From the NCBI GenBank assembly GCA_037176705.1, contig CM073897.1:39955488-40019487 (forward strand): a stretch of 64,000 nucleotides of DNA. Direction: 5' to 3'. Position numbers and translations under genes: made by a program. How positions within the stretch are numbered: the first letter of the stretch is position 1; each line of letters opens with the position of its first letter. Positions 12,386 through 22,345 of the stretch are shown here, piece after piece. The notes beneath the pieces were generated by a model that saw only the letters and a program-made list of their open reading frames with translations, was not told the origin of the DNA and made no database searches. This DNA comes from Molossus alvarezi. Its lineage: Eukaryota > Chordata > Mammalia > Chiroptera > Molossidae.

Positions 12386-12606
12386 TTATTTTTATTGATT
12401 TTAGAGATAGAGGAAGGGAGAGGGAGTGAGAAATAAAAACATTGATGAGAAAGAACATCGATTGACCACCTCCTGCATGCCCTCCCACTGGGGGTTTGGT
12501 CCACAACCTGGGCGTGTGCCCTGACTGGGAATCAAACCGGCAACCATATGGTGTGTGGGTCAATGTTCAACCACTGAGCCACAGTGGCTGGGAGAGAATG
12601 CAAGAT
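12341..12606 (-). mobile_element. VES-type bat SINE with target duplication
   Basis: SINE on the minus strand, about 12354-12593, ending on the + strand as actgagccacagtggctggg. Direct repeats gagaatgcaa(a/g)at at 12341-12353 and 12594-12606 bound it. The T-rich end holds a (TTTA)n array at 12354-12387, an expanded A-rich tail. Confidence 0.93.
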
Positions 12607-12623
12607 CTTTAAGATTAAAGCCG

Positions 12624-12840
12624 AGCCCTAGCCAGTGTGGCTCAGTTGGTTGGGTGTCCTCCCATGGACCTGAAGGTTGCTGGTTCAATTCCTGGTCAGG
12701 GCATATGCTGGGTTATTGGCTCCATCCCAGGTAGGGGCCGTGGAGGAGGCTGTTGATCATTGCCGATGTTTCTCTCTTTCACTCTCTCTCCTGCTCTCTG
12801 TCTCTTATAAACTCAGTGTAAAAAAATCTTAAAAAAAAAA
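12624..12840 (+). mobile_element. VES-type bat SINE, short-tailed
   Basis: Head gagccctagccagtgtggct, B box gctggttcaattcctgg, a gccgatgtttctctctttc body and an A-rich end. It lies just after the reverse-oriented SINE, giving a head-to-head pair about 30 bp apart. Confidence 0.9.
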
Positions 12841-13448
12841 TAATGCCCAAGTCTTTGTTATTCATCTTTTATGTTCAGAATAAGCACATTTATGGGTATG
12901 TGGTATTTTATTAGAATTTGTTGTCAAAATATATTTGACTTTGGACTTAGCTGTTAAATAATATGCTTTAACAATCTTAACACCCCTTGAATTCTGTGTT
13001 CTATAGAACAAAAATTGATTTTGATTACTAATAGAATGCAAATACCCATGGGAAAAATAATTCCTAAAACTTTCTGATGTTTTCTGTGAATGACTTGATA
13101 ATGTTTTCTAAAGGTATATATTGGTAAATTTAGCATCTACTATCTTATGGCCTGTTGGTCTTCCTGAAGTACGTGGCCCTTCAGCCTGGAGTGTATATGT
13201 TACTATTATAGACCTTGTACAGAAGAGATAAAACAGAAACCAGAAAGGGGAATGAATTAGTCAAGATTTCATATCTGGTAACAAGTGCAGCATAATTCCC
13301 ACTTCAAATTCTAGGTTCCTTTCCACTATTCCAAGCAGAAAGACACTAAACCCCTCAGGAAAACAGTAAATCAATACCACATATTACAAAGATGGGGCCA
13401 TGATCTTTACAAATACCAATTTATTCAATCTATTTAAAAATCCTATTC

Positions 13449-13618
13449 CAGCCCAGCCGATGTGGCTCAGTGGTCGCCGGTTCAGTTCCTGGTCAGGGCA
13501 CATGCCCAGGTTGTGGGCTGAATCCCCAATGTGGGGCATGCAGGAGGCAGCCAATCAATGTTCTCTCCAATGTTTCTATCTCTCTCTCCCTAAAATCAAT
13601 AAAAAAAAAAAAAAATTT
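13449..13618 (+). mobile_element. VES-type bat SINE with head deletion
   Basis: Begins ccagcccagccgatgtggct. The region between the A and B boxes is shortened: after ggctcagtgg it jumps directly to tcgccggttcagttcctgg. The body and an aaaatcaataaa tail are intact. Loss of the A-B spacing would probably abolish its pol III promoter. Confidence 0.9.
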
Positions 13619-13649
13619 AAATCATGTTCACAAATCAGTGATGTCCCCA

Positions 13650-14100
13650 TTTTATTTTTTCAGCTTTATGGAGGTACAATTGACAAATACAATGTCTATA
13701 TATTTAAGGTTACAATGTGATGTTTTGCTATACTTATACATTGTAAAATGATTACCACAGTCAAGCAAATTAACATGTCCATCACTTCACATAGTTTTTT
13801 TTTTGAGGGGGTGAGAACACTTAAAATCTGTCTGAGCAAATCTGAAGTATAAAATACAATATTATTGACTGTGGTCACCAAACTATACATTAGATCTCCA
13901 GACTTATTCTTCCTGAATAATGGAGACTTTGTAACCTTGGGCCAATGTCGACACATTTTTTCTACACCCTGGCAACTACGGTTCCACTCTCTGTTTTTAT
14001 TGGTTCGATTTTTTTAGATTCCATATATAAGTGAGATCATGCAGTATTTGTCTTTCTATGTCTGACTTATTTAATTTAATGATCATATTATCTTCCAGAA
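13650..14100 (-). mobile_element. Old LINE-1 3'UTR fragment
   Basis: The + strand shows reverse L1 3'UTR sequence: cagctttatggaggtacaat, tgacaaatacaatgtctata, catgtccatcacttcacata, ccatatataagtgagatcat, then tttctatgtctgacttattt. Noncoding. Confidence 0.75.
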
Positions 14101-14339
14101 GTGTTGCCCCCATTTTATAAGTAAGCATGCAAGGCAAACACTGCAGTATATGAACTGACCACCAAAAAGGGCTTTTAGGATATGCTTTCCATGAGTAAAA
14201 CCACACATGTTAAGATGTGTAAATCAGTCCCACAGATGGGGGAGAAATTCTCCAAGACAATTCTGCTTTGAGCATTGTGGGATACTCTGTTAGACATAGA
14301 GTTTTATCTGTGAGGAGACCATGGGTTGGCAGACAGACC

Positions 14340-14790
14340 AGGGACTGTGTTTGATTTTGGGAATGCAAGATGAGAAAACACACAGTTCCTGTCCTTGTTA
14401 AGATTATATCTAAATGAAACAGACTAAAACACATAGAAACTATGCCCTATAAAAGATGCAAGGTACAGGTGTGTACTCTTTAAAAGAGCAGTAAGAGACA
14501 TCTAATTTACATTAGCAGATCAGAGGTTGTTTGGCTTAAAGTCACATTAAACTTTAGATATAAGGACCGTATGTAAGTTAGACAGATGAAGAGAGAAGGA
14601 AGCATGTTTTAGGCAAAGAAAGTCATATAAACAAAGGCCCTAAGAGGATGGGACCAGAAGTTTTCAAATAACTGAATTGCCGAGGCTAGAATATAGTGAA
14701 CATGGAAATGGCAAAACATACAGAGAAGGGCCAAACTAGCAGGATTTTTCCATCAATGAGTTTTGAAATATTCATACCTGTAGCAGAAAA
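14340..14790 (-). mobile_element. L2 LINE, reverse orientation
   Basis: The + strand shows the reverse L2 pattern: cacagttcctgtccttgtta, gcatgttttaggcaaagaaa, aacaaaggccctaagaggat, then gaggctagaatatagtgaac. Ancient and diverged. Confidence 0.6.
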
Positions 14791-15120
14791 TCAATGAAGA
14801 TAACTAAACAAAGAATTATAATAAAGACTGTGGGTTCTGACCTTGGCCAACTTAACCATTCTAATGGGGCTTCTTATTTGTAAAATTGGGATGATATCTG
14901 TGCCTATTACATCACATTAGTAAAAGCAATAAATGTAACTCTTATAGCTATTATTTTAACTATTTTACAATATGTTCTTCTATAATTAGTTAAGAGCTTT
15001 AATCTTGATGATGAATGATAAGAAGCGTAAGTGAAAAAAAAAATTGCAAGGTTATTGCAGATTTCTGGTGTGAGAATCGTCCAGGTAGATGGAAGGCTCA
15101 TCTTCTTCCCACCCCCACCT

Positions 15121-15246
15121 CGTGTGTGTGTGTATGTATGTGTATGTGTATAATCATTCATCATTCTATACATAATTATTCATTATATATTTATATATCT
15201 ATGCATTGGTATATCTATATATCTATGTATCTATATATTTATATGC
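15121..15246. repeat. TG/TATG and TATC simple repeats
   Basis: gtgtgtgtgtgtatgtatgt, then after a short gap tatatctatatatctatgta. Two adjacent microsatellites. Confidence 0.8.
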
Positions 15247-15344
15247 ATGTGCTTAGAATTAAGACAAGTGTTCTGGACTGGAGATCTAAATTTGAGAATC
15301 ATTGGGATATGAATGCTACTTAGAAGTTGGAAGAGGTGAGATTT

Positions 15345-15455
15345 TCTTTTAATTAAATCTTTATTGTTGAGAGTATTGCAGATGCCCCCCTTTTCCCTCC
15401 CATTCTCCCCCTCCTCTTGGTTCCCATCCCACCCCAGGTAGAGGGTAGATGAGAT
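15345..15455 (-). mobile_element. LINE-1 3' terminal fragment
   Basis: tttaattaaatctttattgt, tgagagtattgcagatgccc and a C/T-rich stretch resemble the reverse complement of a bat L1 3' terminus (A-rich tail after a G-rich 3'UTR). Confidence 0.5.
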
Positions 15456-15924
15456 TTTCTATGGAGGGATATTCAATGAGACAAACATGGAACCAGAACT
15501 GAATCCCAGAACACCACCGAAACTGGGGGTTGACTGGAAACAGAAGAGATTGTAAGAAGACTGAGCAAACAGATAAGTTAAAAAAGACAAAGAAAATGAT
15601 TGTCTAGAGCAAAAAAAGCCAAGAGAAGAGAATTTTCCAAGAATGTTGGAATGGTCAGTTAGCTTAAATAATATCAAATGAGTTCTGAAAAAAAGTCTGC
15701 TGGATTCAGCATGAGGTGATTATTGGTGACATTAGGAAAAATAATTTTACAAAAGTGGTGAGGGCAGAAGCAGGTGGGAAGGAGCAGGGAATGAAAGGAA
15801 GGAGGCCAGATAGAGGCAAGTTATACACTATTGTTTACGAATCTTGATTAGGGAAAGGATTAAAGAATAGGATAATTGTTGAAGAGGGATCCGAGATGAA
15901 GAGACATCAAATACTAGAATATTT
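15456..15924. other. Unannotated sequence
   Basis: Purine-rich, ordinary complexity, no recognised feature. Confidence 0.4.
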
Positions 15925-16090
15925 GAAACGTTTTTCTTTTTATTGAGTTTATTGGGGTGACACTAGTTAACAGAATTATAAAGTTCTCAGGTGCACAATT
16001 CTACAATACATCACCTATACACTGTATTGTGTGTTCACCACCCCAAGTCAAGTCTCTGTCTATCGCCATTTATCCCTCCTAAATATTTTT
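15925..16090 (-). mobile_element. LINE-1 3'UTR fragment
   Basis: The + strand reads tttttattgagtttattggg, gtgacactagttaacagaat, ttctcaggtgcacaattcta, then gtattgtgtgttcaccaccc: the reverse complement of a laurasiatherian L1 3'UTR. 5'-truncated. Confidence 0.75.
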
Positions 16091-17936
16091 TATTCAAAAA
16101 ATATTTCAAACTACAATCATAATATGCACCTACTTGTAACAAAGCAACACAGTAAGAGAAAAATATGAAGCTGGTCATTTTCCCTCTGTTTGCCCTCAAC
16201 CCTCACTCACCACACACATGCCCAAAACAAATTTAACAGGATGGTATGCATCGTTTCCCTAGCTCATAGAGACACACGCAAGCACTGATATTCACATAGA
16301 GAAGATATTACACCTGTTTAATTTTTGCCTAAATGAAATTATATTTTATATATTTGTTTTCAATTTCTTTGAACAATAATATGCCATCTTTATGATTGAA
16401 TAAACACGAATCCCTCTTTTTTAAAGTTGTTTATGCTGATATATAAACATATATTTTGCTTTATATTTAGACTATCATATCCATTCAGAGTGTTCTCTTT
16501 TTTATGCAGTTTTGGTTTTACTTGCTGCTTCTTCCTTCCCTGGGCTCCCAACTCCTCTGTCCACAGAGCCCTCAGTCCCAGTCTTTTGGGGCTTGTTAAC
16601 AGTTGGGTGTTTATTATTTCACATTCTTCATCTTCAAGTAATCTCTTCTAGCTTTTATTTATTTTTACACATTTGTTTCTTTTCTATAAGACAGCATACA
16701 TGTATTCAAATGATAAAACAAAGCATAATGGCCTTAGTAACTTTTTTTTTCCCTGAGAGATTACCATATTCACCTTCATTCTTAGGTGGCTAAAAACAGA
16801 ACTGGGCTGGGGGGAGGCGAAGGTCTATATACTTTAATAAATAAATGTGTGGCATACAAAAAGTATAATACTAGTTAATATTCCTGGAAATCTATCTGAA
16901 GGTCTTCAAAATGCTTTACAGTTGCAATTAAACCTCTTCATGCCAACCAATTTAACTGAGGAATATATAGTAACTTCACAGAGGGATCATTTTATCTGAC
17001 TCAAGTGTTCTCCTCTGGAGTAGAATAAAATAGCTCTGCGATAACCCAGAGTAACACCGAACTGCACTGAAGATGGAAAATGAATGGTCCTATTAGAGCC
17101 AAATGAATCAGCCAGGGGAGTTTATACAGAACGCGTTTTAGATTTAGAATTTGCATGGCATGCTAGTTTTTATCGCTATTAATATGCTATTATGAAGCTG
17201 GATGCTTGGTGTTTTAAAGTGCCTCCTGATCGTAAATTAGTCAACACATAAAATGCTTCTGAAGTAGCTTCCCAATTTTCCAGTTGAAATCTCTGCGTCC
17301 CAAGGTGATTAAATGACTCTCATCAGGTGTTTCAATTTTAGTACTTTACTCCTCTGCAACTTTCTTCATAAGGGCATGTGCATTTGGAGTATCTATTGTA
17401 TTCCACAGCCTGAAGTAATCAGGTGCTTTGCATATTGATTTTATCTACGTCTGATAGTTACCTGAGGTATGATGTTCCTCCATTTTGGAGGCAGGGAGAC
17501 TAAGGTTAAGATGATTTGCCAAGAGTGGAAAAGGGAAATACATTCCAGCCACTGGAAGGCGTGGCAAATCACATTTGACAGAATGAATAGCTGTAAACTG
17601 TGTAGTCAACCATATTTCCAAAGACACAGCTAAATCTCAGCCTCTCTGGCTGAATTTCAAAACCTCTATAATCGGAATGTGTCCTAGCAATTCAACTATA
17701 TGTACCATCACTGTCTAAAATAATTGCTTAACCCCTACCACCTTGTTGTCTACTGCTCAGTGTTCATGGTTTGCTCCGCCTGGCTTTCCTTCCTCTTTCC
17801 TGCAGCTATACCTAACCTTCCTTAACTCCCATTCGGTTACTTTGGGGCTTGTGACCGGACTTTGACAACACGATATGGGAGATGTTTTCCACCTCCAAAC
17901 CAGGCCATAAAATACCCTGCGTGATTTGATGTTAAA
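16091..17936. other. Unannotated unique sequence
   Basis: No repeat recognised over most of this stretch. Part of it (about 17030-17420) has even composition, no low complexity and palindromic ATGGCATGCTAG (17155-17166). It could be single-copy regulatory DNA. The open frames at 16427-16793 and 17445-17627 show no known domain. Confidence 0.35.
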
Positions 17937-17937
17937 A

Positions 17938-18150
17938 ATGGCCAGTGTGGCTCAGTGGTTGAGCATCTACCCATGCACTAAGAGGTCACTGGTTCGATTC
18001 CCGGTCAGAACACATGCCCAGGTTGTAGGCCTGATCCCCAGTGAGGGGCATGCAAGAGGCAACCAGCCAATCAATGTTCTTTTTCTCACTGATGTCTCTA
18101 TCTCTCCTTCTCTCTCTAAAAATCAATAAAGGAAAAAAAATATTTTTTAA
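17938..18150 (+). mobile_element. VES-type bat SINE, CAATAAA-tail type
   Basis: Head ggccagtgtggctcagtggt, B box actggttcgattcccgg, cccaggttgtaggcctgatc, a tctaaaaatcaataaagg tail and an A-rich end. No tail hairpin. A possible duplication ttaa(a)aatgg lies on both sides. Confidence 0.94.
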
Positions 18151-18530
18151 ATGGGAGGTGAGAAAAGGGGAAGAAAATGGGGGACATCTGTAATAGTGTC
18201 AACAATGATTTTTTTTTTAATGGCAATGTTCCAAGACAGAAGAAACCTGGGTTCCTGCTTACCCCTTGGATGAATGATGTCAGGAAGAGCAGACTGACTC
18301 CATCAAATCCACCAACACATCCCGGACCTGTGACCCACTCTCCCCACAGCCAGCAGCGCAGCAGAGCTAAAAAGCCAATAGAGAAAAATACACACACACA
18401 CATGCATACACAAAATAGGAAAATATACATTTCTAAATAACAATTGCCTGTGGAGGAGGAAAAAGTCTTCTGTTTCAGCAATATTTGCAATGCTTCATTT
18501 TTCTGTAGGAGGTGGTAGGATATTGTCTAC
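18151..18530. other. Unannotated sequence with CA repeat
   Basis: Includes a short (CA)n at 18391-18404. No recognised element. Overlapping open frames at 18116-18490 on both strands are not convincing genes. Confidence 0.4.
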
Positions 18531-18531
18531 A

Positions 18532-18674
18532 AATGTTAACTTTGGAGATAGACTGCTGGGGTTCAAAACCCAGTTGTCCCACTTATTACCCTCAGGCAAA
18601 GTATTTACCCGTCTGTGCTTGTTTGTTTTTTCCCAAAGTACTTTGTGCCTCAATTTTCTTTTACTCTAAAATAG
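18532..18674 (+). mobile_element. MIR SINE
   Basis: tttggagatagactgctggg, gttcaaaacccagttgtccc, caggcaaagtatttacccgt, then ctctaaaatagggac match the forward MIR order. Confidence 0.8.
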
Positions 18675-18920
18675 GGACTGCTATGGACTCAATTGTGTCT
18701 CCTCAACATTCATCTGCTACATCCCAAGTGTCAGAATGATCACATTCGGAGATGGGCTCCTGGTTCCCTCTGCCATGTGAGGGCACAGCCAGAAGGCAGC
18801 CGTCTGCAGGCCAGGACAAGGCTCCGGCCAGAACCTGACCATGCTAGCAGCACCCTGATCCTGTTTAAGCCACTCATTCGGTGGTATTTCGTATGGCAGT
18901 CCGAGCTAATGCAGGGATCA
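18675..18920 (+). mobile_element. MLT1-type MaLR LTR, internally deleted
   Basis: ctatggactcaattgtgtct matches an MLT1 start. gagggcacagccagaaggca, gccgtctgcaggccaggaca, gccagaacctgaccatgcta, then taagccactcattcggtggt and tatggcagtccgagctaat match its 3' half. The middle and the segment before the final TTTAAGCCAC are deleted. Solitary LTR with no internal region. Confidence 0.8.
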
Positions 18921-19108
18921 TAAAAGTGCATAACTTGCTCACAAACACGTTAAAACACATCTAATACTGGCATAACTGTTTTATAAGCAATAGCTATGAC
19001 TGTAAATGGCCTGAAGCCACGAGGAAGAAATGAATGAAGGGGAGTTTGCAATAACAGCTTTAGTTTCCTGAAGCCTTGAAGTATTTAATATTTTAAAAGA
19101 AAAGGATC

Positions 19109-19410
19109 CAAAAACGACAAATCGGCCCTGGCCGGTTTGGCTCAGCGGTTAGAGCGTTGGCCTGTGGTCCTGAGAGACCCGGGTTCGGTTCCCGCTAAGG
19201 GCACGTACTTCGGTTGCAGTTTGTCCCCGGCCCTGGTCGGTTGTGCGGGTGGCAGCCACTCGATGTGTCCCTTTCACATCGATGTTTCTCTCTCTCTCTC
19301 TCTGTTCCTCTCTCTCCTTCCCACTCTACCTGAACAAAAAATGGAAAAATTTCCTCGGGTGAGGATAAAAAAATAAAAATAAAAATAAAAAAACAAAAAC
19401 GACAAATCGG
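19109..19410 (+). mobile_element. Young VES-type bat SINE with perfect 17-bp duplication
   Basis: The best-preserved SINE in the window, at 19126-19393. Head gccctggccggtttggctca, A-box region tggctcagcggttagagcg, B box gggttcggttccc (19181-19193), cacatcgatgtttctctctc, and the tail hairpin ttcctcgggtgaggata. Identical 17-bp repeats CAAAAACGACAAATCGG flank it at 19109-19125 and 19394-19410. The perfect duplication and retained CpGs point to recent insertion. Confidence 0.98.
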
Positions 19411-20212
19411 TTTTGCAGTAATATGGATTTGAGGTAGACAGAGTAATAAGGGTGACGAGTTCAAAGTCCATTTTCCTAATGCTGAGAAGCTATCATTGGG
19501 GTTCAGTGGGAACAGTGGCAAAAAAAAAAAAAAAAAGAGGAAGAGATTCAAGGAGAGCTTTGGAGATAAAATGACAGGGAGGGAGGAGGAAAGGACGATA
19601 CCTCGGTCTAGTTGCCTGTGTGGAGAAAGGTATTATTACCTGAAATTGGTCCCTTTCATAGCAGGTTTCTTCAAGGAAGAGTTTACATTTTGCTTTTAAC
19701 TGTTTTCATTTCAAGCTCACAATTAAGAAGAGACAGAAACAACACACCCAAATGGCTACATGTAATTTTGGTTTTGCTGTTTAACTTTGAACACAACCAG
19801 TGAAGATTGTCCAAATGAGTGAGACATTTGCAGATGGGGCAGAAGCACGTGGGTGAGAGAAATGAGAGCTTATGGTGAGTGTGAGATCACAAAGTTATTC
19901 AAGGAGATGGAGCTTTGGGAAGTTCAAAGGACAATGATGTTCTCAGTACAGGTTAAAACCATTAACATCTCAGCTGTAGAGGTGATATTTAGTCTAAATT
20001 TGTCAGATACATTTTCCAAGATCATAGCAAGAAACAGTCCCTGAGTAGTTTCCACCATATAAATTAGGTGAATACACTAGTGGGAATGGTTATCCAAAGT
20101 AATCATTAGATAATAAATGAAATTAAAAACAATTAGAAGGAAACAGTTTATATTTACCTAAATGTTTTTCAATTTTCAAATGTATAGTAGTTATTGAAAA
20201 AAATTTAATATC
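19411..20212. other. Unannotated sequence
   Basis: A run of 17 A at 19520-19536, otherwise ordinary complexity. This is the 5' flank of the full-length L1. Nothing recognised. Confidence 0.4.
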
Positions 20213-20224
20213 AAAAATGTTACT

Positions 20225-21381
20225 GGAAAAGAAAAATGGTGGCAGAGTGAATGGAGCTACACAGACCATCTCCCAGGACCAAACGGGATTCACAACGAAA
20301 ATAAAGGCAGGGGCACCTGAAAGACACCTTGGAGGACCACATAACCAGGGACACTGACTCAATCCTGGTAGGCTTGCGAGGACGCGAGAGGGGACCGGGG
20401 GCCCACGGTCCTCAGCGGCCTGGGAGGGGACCCGGGAACTCGGCAGCGGGAAGTTGCTGCTAACGCCTCCTCTGCGACCCCGCCTGAGTCCTGCGAACTC
20501 TGCTGCCTACTAAGCCCTTGGCTGGTGCCACACGGGCTGGCATGGACTGGCTCCGACCAGGGGACTCGGCGGGACGCTGCTACCCAGGCTGACTACTGTG
20601 AACTCTGCGTGCTAAGCCCTCGGCTGGTGCCGCACAGACTCGCGGGGACCAGGGGACTTTGCTGGAAGGTGCTGCCACCCTGGCAGTGTCCCGCTACTGC
20701 GGCTCAGTCCTGGGGCTTCTGCTGAGTGCAAAACCCTCTGCTGGTGCCACAGCCTTGACTGCCCTTGGCTGGAAGCAGCGCTCTTGGGTTAAAAGTCCCA
20801 GGCGGCTCCATGACGCAGAGTCTAGACAGAGGCTAAATTGGCAGCAGCCACTCACCTTGGGCTTCAGTAGAGGGAAGGCAGACTGGACTGGAACTGTGTG
20901 GGGACACTCGGGTTTTGGAGGGTACTAAGAGCTTTCGCTGAGTGCAGCCACACAGGACTGTGGTCATTTTACTCCTTCCCAAGGCTCTGGGGAGAGGCAA
21001 GGCGGAGGGCCCTCCCTCAGAGATTCAATCCCACCTGGTGGCCATTGAAATGCTAATTGAGGCCCATTAACCAGCAGCTGCCCCACCCTCAGGAAATCCT
21101 CTGACACTGAGCACCTGAGGGAGTTTTTCAGGCAACTCAGAAATCAAGGGTCTTCAGGTGACCTCTAATAGCCTCCAGGCAAAAAAAAAAAAAAAAAGCT
21201 AGAGGATAACTACCATTCCCTGGGCTAGCAACACTAACCAGAAAAGGTAAGACTTGAAGGTGGTGTTTAAAGTGGGTCCTCCCTGGCTCATCCAAACCTA
21301 GGAGAGGGAACCACAAACAGCAGAACACCAACACCCACAGGGAAAATTTGGCTGTCTCCAAAGCCCACTGTGATAGCCAAA
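20225..21381 (+). promoter_or_regulatory. LINE-1 5'UTR with tandem units
   Basis: Noncoding leader of the L1. It begins ggaaaagaaaaatggtggca, where AAATGGTGG (20234-20242) resembles the AAGATGGCGG YY1 site near the start of many mammalian L1s after a CpG-to-TpG change. The segment from 20370 to 20760 is very GC- and CpG-rich. Within it, about 100-bp units repeat in tandem: aagcccttggctggtgccac (from 20511), aagccctcggctggtgccgc (from 20613) and aaaccctctgctggtgccac (from 20730). Each is preceded by a gaactctg or ggcttctg stretch, and units 1 and 2 share gaccaggggact. Probably the internal pol II promoter. An A run lies at 21181-21198. Confidence 0.85.
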
Positions 21382-22290
21382 ATGGTGAAAAGCAGAAACA
21401 AAAGCCAAATGAAAGAACATGAGACCTCTATGGAAGATGAGATAAATGAGGGGCAGTTAAGCAAGTTAACAGAACTAGAATTTAGAGCCATGATGTTGAG
21501 GAAGCTCAACAGCATGTGTAAGGATATGAGCACCATGAGTAAAGACATAGAAATGTTGAAAATCAACCAGTTGGAAATTAAAAACCAACAGGAAGAAATG
21601 AAGAATGACATATCAGAAATGAAAAACACATTGGAAGGTCTAAAAAGCAGAGTAGGGGAAGCTGAGGACCGGATCAGTGAATTAGAAGACAGGGTAGAAA
21701 AAATCAACCAATCAGAAAACAAAAAGGAAAAATTGATTAAAAAACAGGAAGACAGCTTAAGAGAACTGTGGGACAACTGGAAATGGAATAATATTCACAT
21801 CATAGGAGTCCCTGAAGGAGAAGAAAATAAGGAAGGGTTAGAGAATATATTCAAGGAAATAGTGACAGAAAACTTCCCTAATTTGGTGAAGGAAGGAGGC
21901 ATTCAAGTTCAAGAAGCACAGAGAGCCCCAAGTAAGAAGAACCCAAACAGGCCCACACCAAGACACATAGTAATCAAAGTGCCAAAAATTAAAGACAAAC
22001 AGAATCCAAAAAGCAGCAAGAGATAAGGAGCAGGTTACCTACTAAGGAAACCCCATAAGTCTCTCAGCTGACTTCTCACAAGAAATACTACAGGCCAGAA
22101 GGGAATGGCATGAAGTAATCAAGGTCATGAAAAACAAGTATCTGAATCCAAGACTACTCTACCCAGCAAGGCTATCATTCAAAATAGAAGGTCAAATAAA
22201 GAGCTTCCCAGACCAAAAAAAAAAAAAAAAAAAAAAAAGGCTAAGGGACTACATTAGCACCATACCAGCACTGCAAGAAATGGTAAAAGG
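21382..22290 (+). pseudogene. LINE-1 ORF1 (RNA-binding protein), frameshifted
   Basis: The ATG at 21382 starts MVKSRNKSQMKEHETSMEDE, as expected for L1 ORF1p, the trimeric RNA-binding chaperone of the L1 particle. Residues ~25-125 form a long heptad coiled coil (IEMLKINQLEIKNQQEEMKN and SELEDRVEKINQSENKKEK). Residues ~130-195 are the RRM (NIHIIGVPEGEENKEGLENI and RHIVIKVPKIKD). The open frame stops at 22026 after a frameshift near 22000. The C-terminal domain continues in another frame to about 22300 (ARREWHEVIKVMKNKYL and LLYPARLSF can be read). A run of 24 A at 22215-22238 has expanded within this domain. It is about 214 aa to the stop, against about 300-340 for an intact ORF1p. A GTG four codons upstream is open but the ATG context fits the family. 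Confidence 0.93.
22215..22238 (+). repeat. Poly(A) tract inside ORF1
   Basis: Uninterrupted run of about 24 A within the ORF1 C-terminal coding region, after ttcccagaccaa. Intact L1s have a short lysine-codon stretch here, so this looks like slippage after insertion or in the source copy. Confidence 0.85.
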
Positions 22291-22345
22291 ACTGCTATAA
22301 TTACCAGGAGAAATAGGAAGAATAATAGAACCACACTAAACAAAA

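Noticed and set aside
19126..19205. tRNA gene from A and B boxes
   Set aside because: This is the tRNA-derived head of a SINE; no cloverleaf-completing acceptor stem was identified. The same holds for the other SINE heads.
21288..21776. 162-codon minus-strand frame
   Set aside because: Antisense of the ORF1 coiled coil; the Ser/Leu/Ile richness is the complement of Glu/Lys codons.
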